Origin: Bacillota bacterium
Lineage (GTDB): Bacteria; Bacillota; Clostridia; Lachnospirales; Lachnospiraceae
DNA length: 40,165 nucleotides
Direction of reading: 5' to 3'
Assembly (NCBI GenBank): GCA_023443225.1
Contig: JAEZVF010000074.1
Span: 1 to 40,165, forward strand
The notes below the pieces were generated by a model. It had not been told where the DNA came from and did not search any database. It saw only the letters and a program-made list of their open reading frames with translations. The position numbers were made by a program, and so were the translations under genes. Numbering within the stretch: position 1 is the stretch's first letter; every line of letters begins with the position of its first letter. Below are positions 33,370 through 40,165 of the stretch, in pieces.

Positions 33370-34302
33370 ATGATTGTTGAAGTGAAGAATTTAGTAAAAC
33401 GGTATGATAAGTTAGTAGCGCTAGACCACTTGAATCTAACTGTAGAGGAAGGAGAAATCTTTGGCTTATTGGGGCCAAATGGATCTGGTAAGACAACGGC
33501 AATCAACTGTATCTTATCCTTGTTAAAATATGATAAAGGAAGCATAGATATCTTTGGTAAAATTATGAGGCCAGAAGCCTTTGATATAAAAAAAGACATT
33601 GGTATTGTCATGCAAAACGTTGCAGTGTTTGAGGAATTGACCGTATATGAAAACATTTCGTATTTTTGTAGTTTATATATAAAGGATCCAAATGAAGTAA
33701 AACGATTAACAGAAGAAGCAGTTACCTTCGTAGGACTGGAAGACTATGTTAAGTTTTTGCCGAAGAAATTAAGCGGTGGGCTCTTAAGACGGTTAAATAT
33801 TGCGTGCGGAATTGCTCATAAACCCAAACTAATCATTTTGGATGAACCTACCGTGGCAGTGGACCCTCAAAGCAGAAATAAAATACTAAACGGAATTCGC
33901 AAATTAAATGAAAACGGGGCTACGATTATTTATACTTCACATTATATGGAGGAAGTAGAACAGCTGTGTACCAGAATTGCTATTATTGATAGGGGAAAGG
34001 TTATTGCAACCGGAACCAAGGACGAGTTAAAGGGTATGATATCACTCGGTGAAAAAATTACCGTGGAAGCTTATAATATTTCAGACCATCAACTGGATGA
34101 GATGCGTAAATTAGCCAACATTTCTTCCGTAAATTATAAAGACAATCAATTATTAATTAAGTCAAAGAAAGGTAAGAACAATTTAATTCTCGTTCTTGAT
34201 TACCTACAAAATCACGAGGTTAATTTTGGAAAGATTTACACAGAATTACCAACCTTAAACGATGTATTTTTGGAAATCACAGGTAAGGACCTTAGAGACT
34301 AA
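33370..34302 (+). CDS. ABC-2 exporter ATPase
   Basis: The 310-residue ATPase shows Walker A GPNGSGKTT, Q-loop VMQNVAVFEELTVYENI, a signature LSGGLLRRLNIACG (an LSGGxxRR variant), Walker B LIILDEPTVAVDP and H-loop YTSHYMEE. A C-terminal extension (about residues 220-310) is typical of drug/antibiotic exporters. GGAGG lies 8 bases upstream. It is the first gene of a three-gene operon with two ABC-2 permeases. Confidence 0.93.
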   Translation: MIVEVKNLVKRYDKLVALDHLNLTVEEGEIFGLLGPNGSGKTTAINCILSLLKYDKGSIDIFGKIMRPEAFDIKKDIGIVMQNVAVFEELTVYENISYFCSLYIKDPNEVKRLTEEAVTFVGLEDYVKFLPKKLSGGLLRRLNIACGIAHKPKLIILDEPTVAVDPQSRNKILNGIRKLNENGATIIYTSHYMEEVEQLCTRIAIIDRGKVIATGTKDELKGMISLGEKITVEAYNISDHQLDEMRKLANISSVNYKDNQLLIKSKKGKNNLILVLDYLQNHEVNFGKIYTELPTLNDVFLEITGKDLRD

Positions 34303-34332
34303 GCTATTTCAGGAAGGTTGGAGGAATACGGT

Positions 34333-35469
34333 ATGTTTATAAAATTATATAAGGCTAGAATAAAGTGTTTATGCAAGAGCCGTAATAATATGTTTTGGTC
34401 TTTTGCTTTTCCGCTTATGTTAGCAATCTTTTTCTATATGGGTTTTTATAATATAAATAACGGTGAGATATTGGATACCATACCGATTGCCGTGATTGAT
34501 GAAAATAATACTTCCAATGATTTTTTGAGCAATATGAAAGCTGTTGAAATATCAGATGGTAAGCAAATGTTTCTGGTACAATATCATGATTTAAATACTG
34601 CGAAAGAGCTGCTGCATAATGATAAAATTGAAGGATATATTGTTTGTAGTGACACCCCTACGCTGTATATTAAAGAAAACGGAATGAATCAAACAATAAT
34701 AAAATCCTATATGGATACTTACGAACATATAAAGCAAACTGCTAGAAACATAACAGCACTAAGTCCGAAAACGGTGGAAAGTAGGTTGCATAAAGAGCTT
34801 GCCAATTATCAGAATTATGTAGGTGATTTCAAGGATCAGAGCCGAAGGCCCAACTATTCCTTGATATACTTTTATTCTTTAATTGCCTTAACTTGTATGT
34901 TTGGGACCAATTGGGGCTTCGATGAACTATTAAACATACAAGCTGACCAGTCAGCAATTGGTGCAAGAATCAGTGTTGCGCCTACTCATAAGATGAAACT
35001 TATTGTATCAAACTTAGCTGCTGCTTTTACATTGCATTTTACTAGTGTTGTTTTCTTGCTTGCTTTTCTTAACTTTATTCTCAAAATTGATTTTGGTGAT
35101 TCCCTTTGGAGGATATTACTCATTTGCTTCCTTGGATGCATTTGTGGAATTACCTTGGGGGCAATGGTTTGTGTTACTATTCTTGCAAATGTTCGAATGC
35201 GAGAAGCAATCTTAAATATTATAGTACTTGGTGGTGGCTTTTTATCCGGACTAATGTTGGTAGAAATGAAATATTTGATTGCAACAAAAGCACCAATTCT
35301 TGGGTATATAAACCCGACAAATTTAATTACGGACGCATTGTATTGCCTGTATTATTATGATGGATATGGTAAGTACTTTTTAAACGTTGTTATGCTAGGT
35401 CTTCTGACCATTGTATTTGCATTGATTACATTCTCAAGGATTAGGAGGAAAGTATATGCAAGTATTTAA
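34333..35469 (+). CDS. ABC-2 type permease (first of pair)
   Basis: This 378-residue permease has one N-terminal membrane segment (about residues 25-45), a long extracytoplasmic domain (about 45-180) and five C-terminal membrane segments, as in YhgE/DrrB-like ABC-2 permeases. ATG 34333 follows GGAGG with 8 bases of spacing; the TTG at 34318 is less likely. Its end overlaps the second permease gene by 14 bases. Confidence 0.88.
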   Translation: MFIKLYKARIKCLCKSRNNMFWSFAFPLMLAIFFYMGFYNINNGEILDTIPIAVIDENNTSNDFLSNMKAVEISDGKQMFLVQYHDLNTAKELLHNDKIEGYIVCSDTPTLYIKENGMNQTIIKSYMDTYEHIKQTARNITALSPKTVESRLHKELANYQNYVGDFKDQSRRPNYSLIYFYSLIALTCMFGTNWGFDELLNIQADQSAIGARISVAPTHKMKLIVSNLAAAFTLHFTSVVFLLAFLNFILKIDFGDSLWRILLICFLGCICGITLGAMVCVTILANVRMREAILNIIVLGGGFLSGLMLVEMKYLIATKAPILGYINPTNLITDALYCLYYYDGYGKYFLNVVMLGLLTIVFALITFSRIRRKVYASI

Positions 35470-36619
35470 ATTGTATTTCAAATTATTAAAAAGTGTTGCA
35501 CCAGCTCTTATGTTATACGGAATTGTTTTTGTGGTTTTATCCTTTATCAATTCTTCTGTTCAGGGACAAAAAACAATTGCTTATCAACAAGAAAAGATTG
35601 AGACTGCAATTGTAAATTATAATGAAGATAGTATTTTCGTACAGGATATGTTGGATTATTTAAGTGAATTTTGTGAATTTCAATATTATGGTTATAGTGA
35701 AAATGAGTTGTCTGATGCGCTTTTCTTTCGTAAAGTAACATACATTTTAACTATACCTCATGATTTTGGGGAAGACTTTTTATTAGGAAAGGATGTAAGT
35801 ATTAAGAAAAAATCAGTTCCGGACGGTATCTATGCAATTACCGTTGACAATGCTATTAATAAATACTTAAATACTGCACGTACCTATAAGAACATGGTAC
35901 CTGATATTACAGAAAAAGAATTAATTTCATATATCCGTAAGGATATCAGCATGGAAGTGAAAGTAGCAATAGAGCAAAAGGAAAGCAGCAGTAATTATAA
36001 TTTTTATAACAATTACTTTAACACTTTAGCTTACATTATGCTTGCCGGCTGTATTTTGTGTATAGGAATGATTATGTTATCTATTCAGAATGTCCATGTC
36101 CATCGCAGGAACATAGTAGCACCAATTTCTACAAGAAATATGGATATTCAATTAATAGGCGGTAATTTAATTTTTGTATTGGGATTTGATTTTTTGTTTA
36201 TACTATTTGGCGTACTTTTTAATAAGGATAAAAGTATTGATGGAAACATTCTATTATTTTGGATCAATACAATTGTTTTTTCAATCAGTGTTTTAGCAAT
36301 AAGCTATCTTGTTGCATTGTCGGTAAAAAGAAAAAGGGCAAATAACGCAATTTCTATAGTTTTATCACTGGGGCTAAGTTTTATCAGTGGAGCATTTGTA
36401 CCACAATACCTGTTAGGGGATGCTGTTTTAAAATTAGCAAGTTTTACACCGGTTTATTGGTTTGTGAAAGGGAATAATATGATTGCTGACTTAACGGAAT
36501 GGAATGCAAGTAATCTAAGAATGTTGTTTAACAGTATGGCAATACAGATTGGTTTTGCGGCAGCAATATTTTCACTTTCGATGGTAATTAGTAAGAATCG
36601 TAGTCAAAAAGAACAATAA
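35456..36619 (+). CDS. ABC-2 type permease (second of pair)
   Basis: The 387-residue protein has the same topology as the preceding permease: one N-terminal helix (about residues 13-33), an extracytoplasmic domain (about 35-190) and five or six C-terminal helices. FISGAFVPQYLLGD is a typical ABC-2 signature near residue 305. The two permeases probably form a heterodimer with the ATPase. Substrate is unknown; the kinase-regulator neighbours suggest a peptide antibiotic or lipid-stress exporter. AGGAGGAAAG precedes the ATG within the upstream gene. Confidence 0.88.
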   Translation: MQVFKLYFKLLKSVAPALMLYGIVFVVLSFINSSVQGQKTIAYQQEKIETAIVNYNEDSIFVQDMLDYLSEFCEFQYYGYSENELSDALFFRKVTYILTIPHDFGEDFLLGKDVSIKKKSVPDGIYAITVDNAINKYLNTARTYKNMVPDITEKELISYIRKDISMEVKVAIEQKESSSNYNFYNNYFNTLAYIMLAGCILCIGMIMLSIQNVHVHRRNIVAPISTRNMDIQLIGGNLIFVLGFDFLFILFGVLFNKDKSIDGNILLFWINTIVFSISVLAISYLVALSVKRKRANNAISIVLSLGLSFISGAFVPQYLLGDAVLKLASFTPVYWFVKGNNMIADLTEWNASNLRMLFNSMAIQIGFAAAIFSLSMVISKNRSQKEQ

Positions 36620-36697
36620 CAAACAATTGTTCGAAAAATTTGAAAAAGTATTGAATTAATTATGCAAAGGTGCTAAAATAAAACAAACAAGTGTTCG
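36620..36697 (+). promoter_or_regulatory. Promoter with two LexA-like (SOS) boxes
   Basis: CAAACAATTGTTCG (36620-36633) and CAAACAAGTGTTCG (36684-36697) each match the Gram-positive LexA box CGAAC-N4-GTTCG with one mismatch and are 64 bp apart. Between them TTGAAT (36651-36656), 17 bp and TAAAAT (36674-36679) form the promoter. The second box begins 5 bp after the -10. Confidence 0.75.
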
Positions 36698-36718
36698 CAA
36701 GGAGCGTAGGGGTGCCGC

Positions 36719-38185
36719 ATGATTATTCAGGAAAATATGTCAATACAAAAAAAATTAGAAATTCTTTCGGATGCAGCCAAATATGATGTGGCTTGTACCT
36801 CCAGTGGAGTTGATCGTAATGGAATATCCGGTGGAATGGGGAATGCTGTTGCAGCAGGTATTTGTCATACTTTTTCTGCTGATGGAAGATGCATTTCATT
36901 ATTAAAGATTCTCTTTACAAACGAATGTATTTTTGATTGCAAGTACTGTATGAATCGTTCTACGAATGATATTGTGAGGGCATCTTTTACGCCAGAAGAG
37001 GTCTGTACCTTAACTATGGAATTTTATCGAAGAAATTATATAGAAGGTTTATTTTTAAGCTCTGGAATTTTGGTTAATCCCAATTATACCATGGAGTTAA
37101 TATGTCAAACGTTGAGAATGCTTCGGGAGATTCATCATTTTAATGGTTATATACATTGCAAGGCAGTACCTGGAGCAGATTCCTCTATCATAGAGATGAC
37201 CGGCTGGTATGCTGACCGTATGAGCGTGAATTTGGAATTACCCACATCAGTAGGATTAAAGCAATTAGCACCTCATAAGAATAGAAAAAGTATCTTAAGT
37301 CCAATGAAACAGATTCAGATTGGAAGAATCGCAACACAAAGTGGTCGTGGGAATGGATATCTCAATGATTCACAATACAGCACATCTAACAATCTTATCG
37401 TGACAAAAAAGCCAGAGATAGTTCATACAAAGGATATCGTAGGACAATCGGAATTCTTACAAAGTACAACTTCCGATGGGTTTGGTTTGGTAAGACGCCC
37501 GACAATTAACCGTGGCTTTGTACCTGCGGGTCAAAGTACGCAGATGATTATTGGTGCTACTCCGGAGAATGATTATCAGATTATATCAGTAGCTGAAGCA
37601 TTATATCAAAAGTTTGATTTAAAACGGGTTTTCTATTCCGCTTTTATTCGTGTGAACGAAGACAGCTCTCTGCCAGTCCTTCCAGGAGGACCACCGATGC
37701 TTCGGGAACATCGATTGTACCAAGCAGACTGGTTGTTACGGTTTTATGGTTTTCAAGCTTCTGAACTGTTGTCGAAAGAACGACCAAATTTTAATGTACT
37801 ATTAGACCCTAAATGTAACTGGGCGCTTGGACATCTAGAAAACTTCCCAGTAGAGATTAATAAAGCAGATTATTATACCTTACTTCGTGTTCCGGGTATC
37901 GGAGTCAAATCTGCGCAAAGGATTGTAAAAGCCAGGAGAAACGCCCAGCTTCGATTCGAAGATTTGAAAAAGATAGGAGTAGTGCTAAAACGTGCAGTTT
38001 ATTTCATCTGCTGCAATGGAAAGATGATGTATCCGATTAAGATTGAAGAAAATTATCTTACGAATCAATTGGTACATATCAAGGAAAAACTACCATTTGG
38101 AATCGAAGGTACGACAACTTATCAGCAATTATCCTTGTTTGACGATGTGAATTTTTTGAATAGTCAACAGGCGCTACATGTCTAG
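36719..38185 (+). CDS. Putative DNA modification/repair radical SAM protein
   Basis: The 488-residue protein belongs to the radical SAM family linked to uracil-DNA-glycosylase-like partners (TIGR03916 type). C70, C74 and C77 (CIFDCKYC) bind the Fe-S cluster and SAM. A helix-hairpin-helix near residues 382-405 (YTLLRVPGIGVKSAQRIVKAR) points to DNA binding. The chemistry is unknown; a repair or base-modifying reaction is inferred from the HhH motif, the partner and the LexA-like boxes. AAGGAG is 14 bases upstream, so the exact start is not certain. The partner gene starts 15 bases after its stop. Confidence 0.88.
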   Translation: MIIQENMSIQKKLEILSDAAKYDVACTSSGVDRNGISGGMGNAVAAGICHTFSADGRCISLLKILFTNECIFDCKYCMNRSTNDIVRASFTPEEVCTLTMEFYRRNYIEGLFLSSGILVNPNYTMELICQTLRMLREIHHFNGYIHCKAVPGADSSIIEMTGWYADRMSVNLELPTSVGLKQLAPHKNRKSILSPMKQIQIGRIATQSGRGNGYLNDSQYSTSNNLIVTKKPEIVHTKDIVGQSEFLQSTTSDGFGLVRRPTINRGFVPAGQSTQMIIGATPENDYQIISVAEALYQKFDLKRVFYSAFIRVNEDSSLPVLPGGPPMLREHRLYQADWLLRFYGFQASELLSKERPNFNVLLDPKCNWALGHLENFPVEINKADYYTLLRVPGIGVKSAQRIVKARRNAQLRFEDLKKIGVVLKRAVYFICCNGKMMYPIKIEENYLTNQLVHIKEKLPFGIEGTTTYQQLSLFDDVNFLNSQQALHV

Positions 38186-38200
38186 ATAAGGAGATTTTGT

Positions 38201-38977
38201 ATGAAAAATAAAAGGATTTATGTTTGTGAAGATACGATAGAAGGAATCTTTACAGCAATATATGATGCCTGGAGCAGTAGATATGGTCATGACAATATAC
38301 GTATTGAAGTTCAAGCCTCTGAAGGGGAAGGTAAAACAATGGAACTCTTTTCAGAATATATCGTTGTAGTTAGAGATAATGTAAAAGCAGGAAAAGTAGC
38401 TAAATCAATTTCAGAAAAGATTTCTACAGAAGCTTATGACATGGTATGCCATACTGCTTGGTCAAATTCGATGGATAAAGCAGATACCATATATCGTTTT
38501 CTTATATTGGGATTTGCAATGGGAGCGAAAGTAGTGAATTATTTAAGCAATGAGGTAGTTATGCGCATATTTGAAATAAATCGAAGTGTTAATAATGAAG
38601 CTCATCAAATGCTTGGATTCCTGCGATTTAAGCAAATCAGTGGGAATATTCTTATTGCAAAAATTAATCCTAAAAATAATATTTTAATGTTGATTGCTCC
38701 TCATTTTTCTGATCGTTTTGGAATGGAGAATTTTATTATATATGACGAAAAACGTAAAACTGCTATTTTACACCGAGCTGGATACAACTGGGTTTATACA
38801 GATGCAGAGGATCTTAATATTGAACAAATGGATGAAGTATCGGAACATGAACTGGAATTCCAAATGCTTTGGAAGACATTTTTTGAGACCATAGCCATAG
38901 AAGAGCGGACAAATTATAACCTGCAGCGAGGTAATATGCCAAAACGATTCCGTAGTAATATGACAGAATTTAATTAA
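38201..38977 (+). CDS. Radical-SAM-linked DNA metabolism protein (TIGR03915/DUF4130)
   Basis: The 258-residue protein starts RIYVCEDTIEGIFTAIYDAW and contains EAHQMLGFLRFKQISGNILIAKINP and LIAPHFSDRFGMENFIIYDEKRKTA, all diagnostic of the DUF4130/TIGR03915 family. In many bacteria this domain is fused to a uracil-DNA-glycosylase-like domain, which is absent here. It almost always neighbours the radical SAM gene and probably acts in the same DNA repair step. AAGGAG lies 9 bases before the ATG. I see no terminator after it. Confidence 0.88.
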   Translation: MKNKRIYVCEDTIEGIFTAIYDAWSSRYGHDNIRIEVQASEGEGKTMELFSEYIVVVRDNVKAGKVAKSISEKISTEAYDMVCHTAWSNSMDKADTIYRFLILGFAMGAKVVNYLSNEVVMRIFEINRSVNNEAHQMLGFLRFKQISGNILIAKINPKNNILMLIAPHFSDRFGMENFIIYDEKRKTAILHRAGYNWVYTDAEDLNIEQMDEVSEHELEFQMLWKTFFETIAIEERTNYNLQRGNMPKRFRSNMTEFN

Positions 38978-39167
38978 GCACATTATACAGTTTATCCTAA
39001 AACAACTAATATTTTCAATGAAAAGCTGAGCAGGCAAGATACTTATCTTAGAGGATTATGAGAATTTTTCTATATTATGGATACAAAATCAAATAGCCAA
39101 TGAATAATTGCATTAATCAGTGGAATACTAAACAGGTAAAATCAATTATTTTATAGGAGGAGTATCC

Positions 39168-39557
39168 ATGAAAAGACGATTATGTTTGTTATTGGCAGTG
39201 TGCTGCTTAGCATTTCTAAGTTTTACAGGATGTACAACTGATAAAGCTGGAAATGGTACTACAAAAACACCTTCAGTGACAACTGCACCCGGAGCTGGAA
39301 CAACTGGAACAGGAACAACTGGAACAGGAACAACTGGAACTGGTGGAACTGGAACTGGAACAACTGGAACAGGAACAACTGGAACTGGTACAACTGGAAC
39401 TGGAACAACTGGAACTGGAACTACTGGAACAACAGGAACTGGTACTACAGGGACAGGTACTAACGGAACAACAGATAACGGAACAGCAGGTAACGGAACT
39501 ACTGGAACAACAGGTAACGGCACTGGAACAACTACAACTGTTACCCCAAAACCATAA
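39168..39557 (+). CDS. Lipoprotein with a Thr-Gly repeat tail
   Basis: The 129-residue protein has a lipoprotein signal (MKRRLCLLLAVCCLAFLSFTGC) with the lipobox Cys at residue 22. About 100 residues of nearly pure Thr and Gly follow, in GTTGT and GTGTT units broken by a few Asn and Asp, and it ends TVTPKP. Such a chain would be a flexible stalk on the outer face of the membrane. There is no globular domain. TAGGAGGAG lies 6 bases upstream of the ATG and a terminator follows. Codon use inside the tail is repetitive, so the length is likely variable. Confidence 0.85.
   Translation: MKRRLCLLLAVCCLAFLSFTGCTTDKAGNGTTKTPSVTTAPGAGTTGTGTTGTGTTGTGGTGTGTTGTGTTGTGTTGTGTTGTGTTGTTGTGTTGTGTNGTTDNGTAGNGTTGTTGNGTGTTTTVTPKP
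39296..39530 (+). repeat. Degenerate tandem repeat encoding Thr-Gly units
   Basis: Units of 6, 9 and 15 bases built from GGAAC(A/T), ACT and GGT are repeated in tandem. The clearest is GGAACAACTGGAACT. Unit order is irregular, as expected after slippage. Confidence 0.85.
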
Positions 39558-39570
39558 GAGAAGTATATGA

Positions 39571-39606
39571 AAAAAAATCGAGTAAATTACTTACTCGATT
39601 TTTTTA
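39571..39606. terminator. Bidirectional terminator between the lipoprotein and fur-family genes
   Basis: AAAAAATCGAGTAA pairs perfectly with TTACTCGATTTTTT across a short loop; A and T tails serve both directions. Confidence 0.88.
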
Positions 39607-39631
39607 ATCTCATGTAAGTGATAAAAGTATA

Positions 39632-40072
39632 TTAACCTTTATTTTTATTATCAATACATTTCTTACAAGTACCATTAATTTGAATATAATGTTCCGATAC
39701 ATGGAATCCTTCTTTCTCCATAGCATTTTCTATTTCATGAATTGGACATAATGGTAAATCAAACATGGTCTTACAATTATCACATATTACATAATGTTTA
39801 TGCTCATGTTCATTGTGTTTAATTTGATAGAAAAGTTCATTATCATTTAAATAATATTTATCAATTAGATTCTGCTTTAATAAAGTATCAATATTACGAT
39901 ATATGGTACTTTTTGCAATGGATGGCAATTCGGTTTTGATAGAAGAGTAGATATCATTAATTGACATTGGACGGTCAGTATGTTTTAGGATGTCAAGTAT
40001 TAGTAGTTTTTGTTTCGTTTGCCGTGTATTCTCCATAAAATACTTGTATGATGTATTTGTTATCAAATACAT
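39632..40072 (-). CDS. Fur-family metal-dependent regulator
   Basis: The 146-residue regulator has an N-terminal winged helix (about residues 15-80; MSINDIYSSIKTELPSIAKSTIYRNIDTLLKQNLI). The C-terminal dimerisation domain has a His-rich metal site (HNEHEHKHYVICDNC) and two structural-zinc CxxC motifs (CDNC and CKKC). Whether it senses iron, zinc or peroxide cannot be decided. I chose the ATG at 40072 because AAAGGAG lies 7 bases upstream; the ATG at 40090 lacks one. Confidence 0.9.
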   Translation of the reverse strand: MYLITNTSYKYFMENTRQTKQKLLILDILKHTDRPMSINDIYSSIKTELPSIAKSTIYRNIDTLLKQNLIDKYYLNDNELFYQIKHNEHEHKHYVICDNCKTMFDLPLCPIHEIENAMEKEGFHVSEHYIQINGTCKKCIDNKNKG

Positions 40073-40099
40073 CAATACTCTCCTTTCCATTTCAACTTT

Positions 40100-40117
40100 G
40101 TTATAATCAATAGTAAC
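40100..40117 (-). promoter_or_regulatory. Possible Fur-family autoregulatory site
   Basis: GTTATAATCAATAGTAAC is an imperfect palindrome (12 of 18 positions) overlapping the TATAAC -10-like sequence of the regulator gene. It resembles the TTATAAT-N-ATTATAA box of the PerR/Fur family only in part. Confidence 0.35.
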
Positions 40118-40165
40118 ACTGTGGACTTTTTATAAAATTTTATAGCTTTGACTATTTAAAGGAGT

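Noticed and set aside
39146..39523. Antisense ORF rich in Pro and Val opposite the lipoprotein gene
   Set aside because: It is the mirror image of the Thr-Gly repeat, has no ribosome binding site and merely reflects the repeat's lack of stops.
39296..39530. Possible CRISPR-like array
   Set aside because: The units are short, contiguous and in frame with a lipoprotein; there are no unique spacers.

Overview
The window is an AT-rich chromosomal segment of an anaerobic, Gram-positive clostridium. It most resembles the Lachnospiraceae (Lachnoclostridium phytofermentans-like); that placement is an inference from gene content and codon style, not from a marker gene. Supporting signs are the oxygen-sensitive Fe-S enzymes (Hcp, a CooS-family protein), strong GGAGG ribosome binding sites, U-tailed hairpin terminators, Gram-positive LexA-like boxes and a Fur-type regulator.

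Layout. 1-2.9 kb: a 5'-truncated M56/BlaR1-type gene, a small Cys-containing hypothetical protein and two GNAT acetyltransferases. 2.9-13.1 kb: a nitrosative/oxidative-stress region with a Crp/Fnr regulator, hcp, a DUF1858 redox-disulfide protein, an unknown protein, a hemerythrin and a CooS-family protein. It is interrupted by a BusR-type regulator and a two-gene osmoprotectant ABC transporter. The same palindrome (core GTAGCTAT[A/G]GCTAC) lies upstream of hcp and between the DUF1858 and unknown/hemerythrin genes. It sits exactly 29.5 bp from three -10 hexamers, as expected for class II activation by a Crp/Fnr protein. The CooS-family protein carries glutamates where CODHs have a C-cluster cysteine and a Ser/His, so its predicted ligand set is that of a hybrid cluster protein.

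13.1-15.2 kb: two tRNAs (Ala-GGC, and Val-GAC with an unusual C33), a charged 66-aa protein, an RluA-type pseudouridine synthase and three gene fragments. 15.2-24.5 kb: a taurine/nitrate-type ABC permease and ATPase pair whose ATPase gene is split, inside the Walker A lysine codon, by a 7,747-bp integrated element. The element carries a small unknown ORF, an aldolase-iolC-iolA-alcohol dehydrogenase operon, a DeoR regulator and a large serine recombinase next to its right end. Joining the flanks restores GPSGCGKST in frame, and joining the element ends gives a palindromic attP.

24.5-30.6 kb: DegV, a 49-aa protein, a minimal NHEJ pair (Ku plus ligase), a voltage-gated-type K+ channel, a DUF3800 protein lacking an obvious start codon, a phage Rha remnant and a secreted Ig-like protein. 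30.8-36.6 kb: tRNA-Thr(CGT) and tRNA-Pro(CGG), then a NarL-type two-component system divergent from an ABC-2 exporter operon. 36.6-40.1 kb: a probable SOS-controlled DNA-repair pair (radical SAM plus its linked partner) behind two LexA-like boxes, a lipoprotein with a Thr-Gly repeat tail, and a Fur-family repressor.
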